In this document: positions 27,629 to 36,719 of the stretch, one piece after another
Layout: each line of letters opens with the position of its first letter
Position numbering within the stretch: position 1 is the stretch's first letter
From: Amycolatopsis acididurans
GTDB lineage: Bacteria; Actinomycetota; Actinomycetes; Mycobacteriales; Pseudonocardiaceae
Direction of reading: 5' to 3'
Assembly: GCF_012328925.1 (NCBI RefSeq)
Contig: NZ_JAAXLS010000023.1
Span: 34,095-98,094 of the forward strand
DNA length: 64,000 nucleotides
Made by a program: the position numbers and the translations under genes
The notes under the pieces: model-generated
What the model saw: only the letters and a program-made list of their open reading frames with translations
Database searches by the model: none
Told to the model about the DNA's origin: nothing

Positions 27629-27925
27629 TCACAGTTCGTCGAAACCGTGAAGGCCGCCTTGCGCCTGCGCCCATCGCTCGACAACACGATCCACACTTCC
27701 GGGTGAGGCCGAAGACCGCAGCGCGGACAACAACTGCTCACAGTGATCTTTCGGGCCCTCGGCGACGACCTCGACTCGGCCGTCCGCGAGGTTGCGCGCG
27801 CTGCCCACCAGCCCCAGTTCGAGCGCGCGGCACCGGGTCCACCAGCGGAAACCGACACCCTGTACTCGTCCGCTCACCCAGGCGGTCAAGCGCACCGACT
27901 CGTTCTGCACTGTCACGACCCCCAT
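27629..27925 (-). CDS. acyP: Acylphosphatase
   Basis: Small cytosolic hydrolase of carboxyl-phosphate bonds, 98 residues. The conserved substrate loop GRVQGVGFRWW carries the catalytic Arg. The catalytic Asn lies in VGSARNLADGRVEVVAEG. It lies 148 bp upstream of smc on the same strand, a common actinobacterial pairing. Confidence 0.93.
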   Translation of the reverse strand: MGVVTVQNESVRLTAWVSGRVQGVGFRWWTRCRALELGLVGSARNLADGRVEVVAEGPKDHCEQLLSALRSSASPGSVDRVVERWAQAQGGLHGFDEL

Positions 27926-28080
27926 GCTGCCTCACCGGTTTGACTGCGGACAGTTAACCCTGGGCGGTGCAGTGCACGCGCACCGTTAACAGACAGTGCT
28001 AATGTGCGCGACGGGGTCCACCGCTCGGGCTACACACTCCCGGGCAGCAACCGGCCGAAATTCCTCAGCAAGGAGCCACA
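27926..28080. promoter_or_regulatory. Divergent promoter region, acyP and secreted Ser/Thr-rich protein
   Basis: A 155-bp gap. An extended -10-like TGC-TAATGT (TAATGT at 28000-28005) faces the plus-strand gene. Two GTTAAC hexamers occur about 34 bp apart (near 27952 and 27986). No clear -35 is seen. The assignment is weak. Confidence 0.3.
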
Positions 28081-28755
28081 ATGGCCCATTTGGGGTCACG
28101 TTCGGGTAAGCGAACCGAAGTCGCACCGCCGCGCGATCCGTCGTCGCGGTCGAAGCGCGCCGGCTACGTCATGATCGCCGTGAGCGGCGTCGTGCTCGCC
28201 ACCGCTTTCGGCGGCCTTGCCCAGCTCGCCTCGCCGTCCTCGGAGACCTCCGACATCCGCGCGGGCAATACCAATACGGGTTCCGGTCCGCAGGTCATCA
28301 CCGGTAACCCCGTGCCCGGCACGATGACGGTCGGCGGCCAGGCGGTCCCGAGCCCCAGCCACGGGACGGCCGTGGTGAGCGTGGGCCCGGACGGCCAGTC
28401 GGTCGTCACGATCGTGCCGCCCGCCGGTTCGTCGCAGGCGCCCTACGTCCTGCCGCCCGGCACGCCGATCCCGTCGGATGTCTACGTTCCGCCCGGCACG
28501 CAGCTGCCGCCGTCCACGCCGCGCAGCGACACCACCACCCCGCCTCCGAGCACGACCACCAGCACCGGCGGCGGGACGACCAGCCCGACCACACAGCCGA
28601 CGTCGCCGACCACCGATCCGACGAAGCCGACCACGTCGGCGAGCGGCACGACCAGCCCCTCGGGCAGCCCGAGCACGTCCACGAGCAGCACCTCCGGAAC
28701 GACGTCCGGCGGCACCAGCAGCGGCTCGGGCAGTACCTCCCCCAGCCAGGGCTAG
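28081..28755 (+). CDS. Membrane-anchored Ser/Thr/Pro-rich extracytoplasmic protein
   Basis: A protein of 224 residues. A short basic cytoplasmic part precedes one membrane helix (about 28-48, YVMIAVSGVVLATAFGGLAQLA). An exported low-complexity region follows; from about residue 135 it is almost only Ser, Thr, Pro and Gly. Such tails usually span or decorate the cell wall. No domain is recognised. A GGAG ribosome site (AAGGAGCCACA) precedes the ATG. It converges on kdpE with a 4-bp overlap. Confidence 0.72.
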   Translation: MAHLGSRSGKRTEVAPPRDPSSRSKRAGYVMIAVSGVVLATAFGGLAQLASPSSETSDIRAGNTNTGSGPQVITGNPVPGTMTVGGQAVPSPSHGTAVVSVGPDGQSVVTIVPPAGSSQAPYVLPPGTPIPSDVYVPPGTQLPPSTPRSDTTTPPPSTTTSTGGGTTSPTTQPTSPTTDPTKPTTSASGTTSPSGSPSTSTSSTSGTTSGGTSSGSGSTSPSQG

Positions 28756-29441
28756 TTTTCGAAGCGGTAGCCCATTCCCGGTTCCGTCAGCAGATGCCGG
28801 GGCCGGGAGGGCTCCTGTTCCAGTTTCCGCCGCAGCTGCGCCAGATACACGCGCAGATAATGCGATTCGGTCTCGTACGCGGGGCCCCAGACCTCGCGCA
28901 GCAACTGCTTCTGCGACACCAGCCGCCCCCGGTTGCGCACGAGCAGTTCCAGCACACCCCACTCGGTCTTGGTCAGGTGCACCTCGCGATCGTCGCGCAG
29001 CACCTTCTTGGCCGCGAGGTCGATCGTGAAGCTGTCGGTGCGCACCACCGCATCCATCCCGTCCGAAGTGGACACCGCCGAGCGGCGGACGGCGGCGCGC
29101 AACCGGGCGAGCAGTTCGTCCATGCCGAAGGGTTTGGTGACGTAGTCGTCGGCGCCCGCGTCCAGGGCCTGCACCTTGTCCGGGGAGTCGCTGCGCGCGG
29201 ACAGCACGATGATCGGCACCGCAGACCAGCCCCGCAGCCCGGCGATCACCTCGTTGCCGTCCATGTCCGGCAGCCCGAGGTCGAGCACCACCACGTCCGG
29301 TTTCGCCTCCGCGACCGCCTTCAGAGCCGCGGTGCCGTCGTGCGCGGTGACGACCTTGTAGCCGCGGGCCGTCAGGTTGATCCGCAGCGCGCGCACGATC
29401 TGCGGCTCGTCGTCCACGACAAGGACCGTCGGTGTGCTCAC
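28752..29441 (-). CDS. kdpE: KdpE response regulator
   Basis: OmpR-type response regulator of 229 residues. The receiver domain has acidic pair D10-D11, phospho-acceptor D54 (VVVLDLGLPDMDG) and the TKPFG lysine. The C-terminal winged helix has TEWGVLELLVRNRGRLVSQKQLLREVWG and GYRFEN. It overlaps kdpD by 4 bp, so the pair is translated together. It should activate the kdp transport genes on potassium limitation. Confidence 0.95.
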   Translation of the reverse strand: MSTPTVLVVDDEPQIVRALRINLTARGYKVVTAHDGTAALKAVAEAKPDVVVLDLGLPDMDGNEVIAGLRGWSAVPIIVLSARSDSPDKVQALDAGADDYVTKPFGMDELLARLRAAVRRSAVSTSDGMDAVVRTDSFTIDLAAKKVLRDDREVHLTKTEWGVLELLVRNRGRLVSQKQLLREVWGPAYETESHYLRVYLAQLRRKLEQEPSRPRHLLTEPGMGYRFEN

Positions 29442-31984
29442 GGAATCCGCTCCTCACTGACCACGATCGGAATCACCTGCGGCGCCTGGTAGGCGGGCAG
29501 CGACAGGACGACGGTCAGTCCGCCGCCGGGGGTGTCCTCCGCCCTGATCGTGCCACCCATCGCCTCGGTGAACCCCTTCGCCACGGAAAGTCCCAGCCCG
29601 ATGCCGGGTGTCGCGTCCCGGTCCCCGAGCCGCTGAAACGGTGCGAACGCCGAGTCGGCCGCGCCTTTGCGCAGCCCCTTGCCGTGGTCGACCACCCGCA
29701 GCTCCACGTACTCCGCGTAGTTACTGGCGCGCACCGCGACCGCGCCGGCGCCGTGCCGCAACGCGTTGTCCACCAGGTTCGCCGCCACGCGTTCCAGCAG
29801 TCCCGGATCCGCCAGCACCGCGGGCAGCCGCTCGTCGACCTCCACCCGCACCCGATCGGAACCGTCCACACTGGACAACGCGTGCCACACCACCTCGTCG
29901 TAGCCGACCGGCCGCAGCTGGGGGCGCACGGCGCCGGTGGCCAGCCGCGAAGAGTCGAGCAGGTTGTCCACCAGCCCGGCGAGCCGGTCGGTCGATTCCT
30001 CCGCGGTGGCAAGGAGTTCGCCGGTGTCCTCCGGGGAGAGGTCGATGTCGTGCGCACGCAGGCTGCCGATCGCCGCCTTGATCGACGTCAGGGGGGTGCG
30101 CAGATCGTGGCCGAGCGCGGACAGCAGCGCGGTGCGCAGCTCGGTCGCCTCCGCCTTGCGCTCCGCCCGCGCGGCCGCGGCCGCCATGCGCTGCTGTCGC
30201 AACGCCAGCAGCGCCTGCCCCGCCGCGCCTTCGAGCACCTGCCGGTCCGCGGCGGGCAGCGCGCGACCACGCAGGGTCAGGTGCACGTCGGCGGTCACCG
30301 GAATGTCCACATCGGCCTCGTCGGGCTCGGCACACGGGTTCGGACCGCATTCCTCGACCCGTTCCCAAGTGCCGTCCCGCTTTTCCAGCAGTGTCACCGA
30401 TTCCAGCCCGAAGTTCTCCCGCACCTTCGCCAGCAGCCTCGGCAGCGGCTCGGTGTTGGTGAGCACCGTGCGCGCGTACGACGCGAGCAGCGACGCCTCG
30501 GTGCGTGCCTGCGCGGCCTGCGTCGCCCGGCGGGCGGCGGCGTCCACGACGAGCGCCACCAGCACCGCCACGATGATCATCGCCACCAGCGTGACGATGT
30601 TGTGCGGCGAATGGACGGCCAGTGTGTAGAAGGGCTCGGTGAAGAAGTAGTTGAGCAGCCCGGCCGAGAGCACCGAGGCCAGCAACGCGGGGCCCAGCCC
30701 GCCCACGAACGCCACCAGCACCGTGACCAGGAAATAGTCGACGACGTCGGTGGAGAAGTCGAGTTGCCCGCGCAGGACGGCGCCGAGCACCGTGGCCAGC
30801 GCGGGCAGCACCACGGCCAGCACCCAGCCCGCGGCCTTGCGGTTGAAACCCAGCGGGCTGCGGCCGAACAGGGTGCGCAGCCGCCCGCCCGCCGCCTCGT
30901 GCGTGACCATGTGCACGTCGATCGCCCCGGACCGCTGCACGACCGTCGCGCCGATCCCCTCGTCGAACAGGCGCGCCAGCCGCGACCGCCGCGACGTGCC
31001 GAGCACCAGCTGCGTGGCGTTGACGCCGCGGGCGAAATCCAGCAGCGCGTCGGGCACGTCGTCGCCGACGACGGTGTGGAAGGTGGCGCCGAGATCCTCG
31101 GCGAGTTTGCGGCCCTTGGTCAATTCGGCGGGCCCGAGCCCGGTCAGGCCGTCGCCGCGCAGAATGTGCAGCACCATCAGTTCCCCGCCGGCCCGTGCGG
31201 CGATGCGGCTGGCCCGGCGGATGAGCGTCTCGCTCTCCGGGCCGCCGGTGATCGCGACGACGATCCGTTCCCGCGCCTCCCACGTGTCGGTGATCCGCTG
31301 CTGCGCGCGGTACCGCTGCAACGCGACGTCCACCTGGTCGGCCACCCACAGCAGAGCCAGCTCGCGCAGCGCCGTGAGGTTGCCGGGACGGAAGTAGTTG
31401 GCCAGCGCTGCGTCGATCCGTTCCGCCGGGTAGACGTTGCCGTGCGCGAGCCGCCGCCGCAGCGCTTCGGGTGTGATGTCGACCAGTTCGACCTGTTCGG
31501 CACGGCGCACCATCTCGTCGGGCACCGTCTCCTGCTGTATCACCCCGGTGATCTTCTCGACCACGTCGCCGAGGCTCTGCAGGTGCTGCACGTTGACCGT
31601 GGACAGCACGTCGATCCCGGCCGCGAGCAGCTCCCGCACGTCCTGCCAGCGCTTCTCGTTGCGCGAGCCGGGAATGTTGGTGTGCGCGAGCTCGTCCACG
31701 ACGGCGACCTCGGGTCTGCGCGCGAGCACGGCGTCGACGTCCATCTCGCCGAACTCGCGGCCGCGGTGGAAGCCCTGCCGGCGTGGCACGGCTTCCAGGC
31801 CCTCGAGCAGATCGGCGGTCTTCGTGCGGCCGTGCGTCTCGACCAGCCCGATCACCACGTCGGTACCGCGTTCCTTGCGGCGCCACGCCTCGCCCAGCAT
31901 CGCGTACGTCTTGCCGACGCCGGGCGCCGCGCCGAGGTAGATGCGCAGCTCACCCCGGCGCGGCTTGTCCTGCTCTTCGTCCAC
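29438..31984 (-). CDS. kdpD: KdpD potassium-sensing histidine kinase
   Basis: A protein of 848 residues. The N-terminal KdpD domain has P-loop GAAPGVGKT (18-26) and the VVDELAHTN motif. A universal-stress-like domain, four membrane helices (about 385-500), a GAF-like part, the phospho-acceptor His in ALGHDLRTPLTS (about 626) and a HATPase domain (NLVDNALRHG, GIGLGLSVAKG) follow. It begins 4 bp after kdpC ends and overlaps kdpE, so sensor and transporter share one transcript. Confidence 0.96.
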   Translation of the reverse strand: MDEEQDKPRRGELRIYLGAAPGVGKTYAMLGEAWRRKERGTDVVIGLVETHGRTKTADLLEGLEAVPRRQGFHRGREFGEMDVDAVLARRPEVAVVDELAHTNIPGSRNEKRWQDVRELLAAGIDVLSTVNVQHLQSLGDVVEKITGVIQQETVPDEMVRRAEQVELVDITPEALRRRLAHGNVYPAERIDAALANYFRPGNLTALRELALLWVADQVDVALQRYRAQQRITDTWEARERIVVAITGGPESETLIRRASRIAARAGGELMVLHILRGDGLTGLGPAELTKGRKLAEDLGATFHTVVGDDVPDALLDFARGVNATQLVLGTSRRSRLARLFDEGIGATVVQRSGAIDVHMVTHEAAGGRLRTLFGRSPLGFNRKAAGWVLAVVLPALATVLGAVLRGQLDFSTDVVDYFLVTVLVAFVGGLGPALLASVLSAGLLNYFFTEPFYTLAVHSPHNIVTLVAMIIVAVLVALVVDAAARRATQAAQARTEASLLASYARTVLTNTEPLPRLLAKVRENFGLESVTLLEKRDGTWERVEECGPNPCAEPDEADVDIPVTADVHLTLRGRALPAADRQVLEGAAGQALLALRQQRMAAAAARAERKAEATELRTALLSALGHDLRTPLTSIKAAIGSLRAHDIDLSPEDTGELLATAEESTDRLAGLVDNLLDSSRLATGAVRPQLRPVGYDEVVWHALSSVDGSDRVRVEVDERLPAVLADPGLLERVAANLVDNALRHGAGAVAVRASNYAEYVELRVVDHGKGLRKGAADSAFAPFQRLGDRDATPGIGLGLSVAKGFTEAMGGTIRAEDTPGGGLTVVLSLPAYQAPQVIPIVVSEERIP

Positions 31985-31988
31985 GGAT

Positions 31989-32561
31989 TCAGTGTGCCTC
32001 CGCTTGGGCGACCGCGAGATTCAGCTCCGGCACGTTCACCCCGGGGATACCGATCCCGTCGCCGCTGGTGTACTTCGCGACCAGCGCGCGGACGGCTGCC
32101 CCGGGCAGGCCGGTGTTCCGGGCGACCCGCGCGATCTGGAGGTCGGCGTAGGCGATGCTGATGTCCGGATCCAACCCGGACGCCGAAGCCGTGACGGCGT
32201 CGGCGGGCACCGCGTCCGGCGAGACGCCCTCCCGCTGTGCGATGGCGGCCTTGCGTTCTGCGACGCTCGCCACCAGGTCCGGATTGAAGCCGCCCTTGTT
32301 GGAGCCACCCGAGGCCGGCAGGCTCGCCGCGGTCGGGCGCGTGTGGAAGTACGGATCACGCGCGGGATCGGCGGGCACCGGGTCGATGCCGATCAGCGAG
32401 GAGCCCACGGCCTGCCCGTTCGCGGTCAGCACCGAGCCCTCGGCGTGCGACTGCAGGCCGGGAATCCGGGACACCGCCCAGATGCCGAGGGGGTAGAGGA
32501 CGCCGAGCAGCACGGTGAACACGAGCAGCACCCGCAACCCGGCCATGGTTTGTTTGAGCAT
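31989..32561 (-). CDS. kdpC: KdpC subunit of potassium-transporting ATPase
   Basis: A protein of 190 residues with one N-terminal helix (about 8-30, LRVLLVFTVLLGVLYPLGIWAV) and a periplasm-type domain. KdpC signatures are SSLIG, YFHTRPTAA, PADAVTASASGLDPDIS and GLPGAAVRALV. It starts 2 bp after the kdpB stop. Confidence 0.95.
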   Translation of the reverse strand: MLKQTMAGLRVLLVFTVLLGVLYPLGIWAVSRIPGLQSHAEGSVLTANGQAVGSSLIGIDPVPADPARDPYFHTRPTAASLPASGGSNKGGFNPDLVASVAERKAAIAQREGVSPDAVPADAVTASASGLDPDISIAYADLQIARVARNTGLPGAAVRALVAKYTSGDGIGIPGVNVPELNLAVAQAEAH

Positions 32562-32563
32562 GG

Positions 32564-34603
32564 TCACATCCCCGGAATCAGGCGGACCAGCAGGTCCACC
32601 AGCCAGATACCGGCGAACGGCGTGACGATCCCGCCAACGCCGTACACCAGCAGGTTCCGCCGCAGCAGCGCCGACGCGCTCGCGGGGGTGTACCGCACGC
32701 CGCGCAGCGCCAGCGGGATCAGCGCCACGATGATCAGCGCGTTGAAGATCACCGCGGACAGGATCGCCGACTGCGGCGAGTGCAGGTGCATGATGTTGAG
32801 CCCGCCGAGTTGCGGGTAGATCGAGGCGAACATCGCGGGCAGGATCGCGAAGTACTTCGCGAGGTCGTTGGCGATGCTGAAGGTGGTCAGCGCGCCACGC
32901 GTGATCAGCAACTGCTTGCCGATCGCCACGATCTCGATCAGCTTCGTCGGGTCGGAGTCCAGATCGACCATGTTCCCGGCTTCCTTGGCCGCCGAGGTGC
33001 CCGTGTTCATCGCGACGCCCACGTCCGAGGCCGCCAGCGCGGGCGCGTCGTTGGTGCCGTCGCCGGTCATCGCGACGAGCCTGCCGCCCTCCTGCTCCTT
33101 GTGGATCAGGGCCATCTTGTCCTCGGGCTTGGCCTCGGCGAGGTAGTCGTCCACTCCGGCGTCGGCGGCGATCGCCTTGGCGGTCAACGGGTTGTCGCCG
33201 GTGATCATGACGGTCCTGATGCCCATGGCACGCAGTTCCGTGAACCGCTCGCGCATCCCCGGTTTGACCACATCGGACAGCCGGATCACGCCGCGGACGA
33301 CCGCGTTGCCGTTCAGCCGCTCGGCGACGACCAGCGGCGTGCCACCCTGCGTGCTGATCTCGTCCACGACGCGTTCGGTCTCGGCGGGCAGCTCGGCGCC
33401 GACCCAGGCGCGGACGGCGCTCGCCGCGCCCTTGCGCACCTGCCTGCCCGTCAGGTCCATCCCGCTCATCCGGGTCTGCGCGGTGAACGGCACGAACTCG
33501 CCACGCTCGTCGGCGCCCCGCGTGCCCTCGGTGAGCTCCACGATGCTGCGGCCCTCCGGGGTCTCGTCCGCGAGGCTCGCCAGCCGCGCGGCCCGCGCCA
33601 GCTCGTCCGAAGTGGACCCGCCGACCGGGATCAGCTCGGTGGCTCTGCGGTTGCCGAAAGTGATCGTGCCGGTCTTGTCGAGCAGCAATGTCGACACATC
33701 GCCCGCCGCCTCCACCGCGCGCCCGGACGTGGCGAGCACGTTGCGCTGCACCAGCCGGTCCATGCCCGCGATACCGATCGCGGACAGCAGCGCGCCGATC
33801 GTGGTGGGGATCAGGCACACCAGCAGCGCGGTCAGCACGAGCACCGACTGCTCGCTCCCGGAGTACGCCGCCATCGGCTGCAGTGCGACCACCGCGAGCA
33901 GGAAGATGATCGTCAAGGTCGACAGCAGGATCGTCAGCGCGATCTCGTTGGGCGTCTTCTGCCGGGAAGCGCCCTCCACCAACGCGATCATGCGGTCCAC
34001 AAAGGATTCTCCGGGCTTGGTGGTGATCTTCACGACGATCCGGTCGGACAGCACGGTGGTGCCCCCGGTGACCGCCGAACGGTCGCCGCCGGACTCCCTG
34101 ATCACCGGCGCGGACTCACCGGTGATCGCCGATTCGTCCACGGTGGCGATGCCCTCGACGACGTCGCCGTCGCCGGGGATCAGCTCGCCGGCTTCGACGA
34201 CCACGAGGTCACCGACGCGCAGTTCCACCCCGGGAACGTGTTCCTCGCCGGTCTTGGTGAGCCGGCGCGCGACGGTCTCCTTCTTGGTGCGGCGCAGGGA
34301 CTCCGCCTGCGCCTTGCCCCGGCCCTCCGCGACCGCCTCGGCGAGATTCGCGAACACGACGGTGAACCACAGCCACACCGCGATGCCGATGGTGAACACG
34401 CTCGGCTCCCCGATCGCGAACACCGTGGTCAGCACCGAGCCGATCCACACCACGAACATCACGGGGTTTTTGAGCTGGTGCCGGGGATCGAGTTTGCGCA
34501 GCGCGTCGGGCAGCGAGGTCAGCAGCTGCCGCGGGCTGAACACGCCCGCGCCGACGCGTCCGGGTTCGGACTCGGTGCGCGGCCGTTCTTCGGTGATGGT
34601 CAT
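32564..34603 (-). CDS. kdpB: KdpB ATPase subunit
   Basis: P-type ATPase catalytic subunit of 679 residues. It has TGES (161-164), whose Ser is the known inhibitory phosphorylation site in E. coli KdpB. The phosphorylated Asp309 is in DKTGTIT, and GDGTNDAPALA and the membrane helices are present. Its ATG overlaps the kdpA stop by 4 bp. Confidence 0.97.
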   Translation of the reverse strand: MTITEERPRTESEPGRVGAGVFSPRQLLTSLPDALRKLDPRHQLKNPVMFVVWIGSVLTTVFAIGEPSVFTIGIAVWLWFTVVFANLAEAVAEGRGKAQAESLRRTKKETVARRLTKTGEEHVPGVELRVGDLVVVEAGELIPGDGDVVEGIATVDESAITGESAPVIRESGGDRSAVTGGTTVLSDRIVVKITTKPGESFVDRMIALVEGASRQKTPNEIALTILLSTLTIIFLLAVVALQPMAAYSGSEQSVLVLTALLVCLIPTTIGALLSAIGIAGMDRLVQRNVLATSGRAVEAAGDVSTLLLDKTGTITFGNRRATELIPVGGSTSDELARAARLASLADETPEGRSIVELTEGTRGADERGEFVPFTAQTRMSGMDLTGRQVRKGAASAVRAWVGAELPAETERVVDEISTQGGTPLVVAERLNGNAVVRGVIRLSDVVKPGMRERFTELRAMGIRTVMITGDNPLTAKAIAADAGVDDYLAEAKPEDKMALIHKEQEGGRLVAMTGDGTNDAPALAASDVGVAMNTGTSAAKEAGNMVDLDSDPTKLIEIVAIGKQLLITRGALTTFSIANDLAKYFAILPAMFASIYPQLGGLNIMHLHSPQSAILSAVIFNALIIVALIPLALRGVRYTPASASALLRRNLLVYGVGGIVTPFAGIWLVDLLVRLIPGM

Positions 34604-36246
34604 GCGAGTGCCTCCGCGATGGGGCCGAGCGCGAGCGCCGGGATGAACGTCAGCGCCGCGACGAGAACGATGGTGCCTGCCAGCAGGGAGCCGAACAGCG
34701 GCCCGGTCGTGGGCAGCGTGCCCGCGGTCTCGGGCACCTTCTTCTGCGCCGCCAGCGATCCGGCCAGGCACAGCGTGGCCAGTATCGGCACGAACCGGCC
34801 CAGCGCCATCGCGATCGCCAGTGTCGCCTGGAACCAGTTGCCGGTGACGGTGATGCCCGCGAACGCGCTGCCGTTGTTGTTGCCCGCCGAGGCGTAGGCA
34901 TAGAGCACTTCGGACAGTCCGTGCGGGCCGCTGTTGGCCAGCGCGGACGCGGTGTCCGGCAGCAGGAGCGCGGCACCGGCGCCGAGCAGCACCACGGTCG
35001 GCATCGCGAGTATCGAGATCGCGGCGGCGGTGACCTCCCGCTTGCCGAGCTTCTTGCCGAGGTATTCGGGCGTGCGGCCGACCATCAGCCCGGCGAGGAA
35101 CATCGCGATGATCGCCACCACGAGAATCCCGTACAGGCCGGTGCCGACACCGCCCGGCGTGACCTCGCCGAACAGGATGTTCAGCAACGGCACTCCGCCG
35201 CCGAGCCCGGTGAAGCTGTCGTGCATCGAGTTGACCGCGCCGGTCGAGGTGCCGGTGGTGCTGGTGGCGAACAACGCGGAACCGGACAGCCCGAAGCGCT
35301 GCTCCTTGCCTTCCATGGCCGCGCCGGCCAGCAGCGCCGCGGGGCCGTTGGGATGGGTTTCGGCCCACCACGTGATCGCGAGCATCGCGGCCCAGATCCC
35401 GCCCATCACCGACACCAGCACGTAGCCCTGCCTGCGGTTGCCGACCATCGTGCCGAACGTGCGGGTCAGCGACACCGGGATCACCAGCAGCAGGAAGATC
35501 TCGATCAGGTTGGTCCACACGCTGGGGTTCTCGAACGGGTGCGCGGAGTTGGCGTTGAAGACGCCGCCCCCGTTGGTGCCCAGTTCCTTGATCGCCTCCT
35601 GGCCGGCCGTCGGCGCGAGATCGATCGTGCCGCTCGCGGTGTTCACCCCGGATTTCAGGCTCTGCGTGACCCCCAGCGCGATCAGCACGATCGCGAACAG
35701 CACCGAGATCGGCAGCAGGATCCGGATCGTGCCGCGGGTCAGGTCCACCCAGAAGTTGCCGAGCCGGTCGGTCTGCCGCCGCACGAACCCGCGCACCAGC
35801 GCGATCGCCACCGACAGCCCGACCGCCGCGGACAGGAAGTTCTGCACGGTCAGCCCGGCCATCTGCACCGTGTGCCCCATGACCGACTCCGGCACGTAGG
35901 ACTGCCAGTTCGTGTTGGTGACGAAGGAGATCGCGGTGTTGAAGGCGGTACCGGGATCGATGGCGCCGCGACCGAAGTTCAACGGCAGCAACGATTGCAG
36001 GCGCTGCAGCAGATACAGCAGCACGATCGAGACGAACGAGAAACCGAGCACGCCCATGGCGTAGGTCGGCCACCGCTGCTCGGATCCGGGGTCGACCCGG
36101 AAAAGCCGGTACAGCCCTCGTTCGACGGCGAGGTGCTTCTCACCGGTGAACACGCGCGCCATGTAGTCGCCGAGCGGCTTGTAGACCACCGCGAGCGCGA
36201 CGAGAAGGAGACCGGTCTGAATGAGACCGGCCGTGAGATCGGACAT
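34600..36246 (-). CDS. kdpA: KdpA potassium-binding channel subunit
   Basis: Membrane subunit of 548 residues related to SKT-type channels. Selectivity-filter-like turns are SFVTNTNWQSY, GTNGGGVFNANSAHPFENP, FATSTTGTSTGAVNSMHDSFTG and SAGNNNGSAFAG. The start ATG lies 1 bp after the kdpF stop. Confidence 0.97.
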   Translation of the reverse strand: MSDLTAGLIQTGLLLVALAVVYKPLGDYMARVFTGEKHLAVERGLYRLFRVDPGSEQRWPTYAMGVLGFSFVSIVLLYLLQRLQSLLPLNFGRGAIDPGTAFNTAISFVTNTNWQSYVPESVMGHTVQMAGLTVQNFLSAAVGLSVAIALVRGFVRRQTDRLGNFWVDLTRGTIRILLPISVLFAIVLIALGVTQSLKSGVNTASGTIDLAPTAGQEAIKELGTNGGGVFNANSAHPFENPSVWTNLIEIFLLLVIPVSLTRTFGTMVGNRRQGYVLVSVMGGIWAAMLAITWWAETHPNGPAALLAGAAMEGKEQRFGLSGSALFATSTTGTSTGAVNSMHDSFTGLGGGVPLLNILFGEVTPGGVGTGLYGILVVAIIAMFLAGLMVGRTPEYLGKKLGKREVTAAAISILAMPTVVLLGAGAALLLPDTASALANSGPHGLSEVLYAYASAGNNNGSAFAGITVTGNWFQATLAIAMALGRFVPILATLCLAGSLAAQKKVPETAGTLPTTGPLFGSLLAGTIVLVAALTFIPALALGPIAEALA

Positions 36247-36247
36247 G

Positions 36248-36400
36248 TCAGGCCCTCCCGCCGCCGGGCCGCCGCCCCTGACGGAGGCGCTTCGCGCCGC
36301 TGTCCCTGTCGGGCCGGATCAGCGCGATGAACAGGTAGACGATCAATCCGAGGGCCAGCACGCCACCCACGACGTTGGCCACCACGCCCGTGCCCGTCAC
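36248..36400 (-). CDS. kdpF: KdpF small subunit
   Basis: A 50-residue membrane peptide: one helix (VVANVVGGVLALGLIVYLFIALI) followed by RPDR, matching KdpF, which stabilises the KdpABC complex. It has an unusually long basic tail (KRLRQGRRPGGGRA) beyond the usual length of about 30 residues. The GTG start overlaps the stop of a still smaller upstream ORF (GTGA), which supports this start. Confidence 0.85.
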   Translation of the reverse strand: MTGTGVVANVVGGVLALGLIVYLFIALIRPDRDSGAKRLRQGRRPGGGRA

Positions 36401-36477
36401 AGCTTCTCCAGTCCGCGCAGGGTGAGCGCCAGCACCGCGAAGATCGCGATCAGCAGCACGGCGTAGAGCAGGTCCAT
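36397..36477 (-). CDS. 26-residue single-helix membrane peptide at head of the kdp operon
   Basis: The encoded peptide is one hydrophobic helix, LLYAVLLIAIFAVLALTL, ending RGLEKL. It has a good ribosome site (AGGAAGG, 9 nt before ATG 36477), and its stop overlaps the kdpF GTG by 4 bp. So it is probably translated and is the first gene of the kdp transcript. I recognise no named family. A role as an accessory Kdp peptide or a translation leader is inferred. Confidence 0.65.
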   Translation of the reverse strand: MDLLYAVLLIAIFAVLALTLRGLEKL

Positions 36478-36541
36478 CACTTCGCACCTTCCTTTCGAAG
36501 GACAGCCTGCGGCCGTGATCACCCGTTCGTGCGCTGCGCTA

Positions 36542-36586
36542 ACGGCGTCTTGACTCGGCCCCCGTGGGCATTTACGCCGTCTTGAC
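36542..36586. promoter_or_regulatory. Direct repeats in the kdp/asnB intergenic region
   Basis: ACGGCGTCTTGAC (36542-36554) and ACGCCGTCTTGAC (36574-36586) match at 12 of 13 bases with a 32-bp period, about three helical turns, so both face the same side of the DNA. They lie about 65-110 bp upstream of the first kdp ORF, where KdpE would be expected to bind. Binding is inferred. Confidence 0.4.
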
Positions 36587-36692
36587 GGGCGGTGAGACCC
36601 GCCACACCGAGCGTTACCGGCCAGACGGATCGGACATTTCGCGCAGACAGTTACCGGCGAGTTGTGTTACCACGGTGTTACGCATAGTTGTA

Positions 36693-36713
36693 AATGCTAA
36701 GCATTCGGGAGGC
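36693..36713 (+). promoter_or_regulatory. Palindrome and ribosome-binding site before asnB
   Basis: A 13-bp inverted repeat (AATGCT-A-AGCATT, 36693-36705) is followed by GGGAGG, then ATG 36720. Placed just before the ribosome site, the symmetry could be an operator or a small hairpin that limits translation. It also marks the ATG as the true start rather than upstream in-frame codons. Confidence 0.4.
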
Positions 36714-36719
36714 GACGGC

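Noticed and set aside
24334..27957. A 1207-codon open frame on the plus strand opposite smc
   Set aside because: The residue mix (runs of Arg, Gly, His, Leu) is that of a reverse-strand shadow of a high-GC gene; smc itself has all family motifs.
36564..36719. A longer asnB with 52 extra residues upstream
   Set aside because: Class II glutaminases need Cys directly after the start Met, and GGGAGG lies just before the ATG at 36720.
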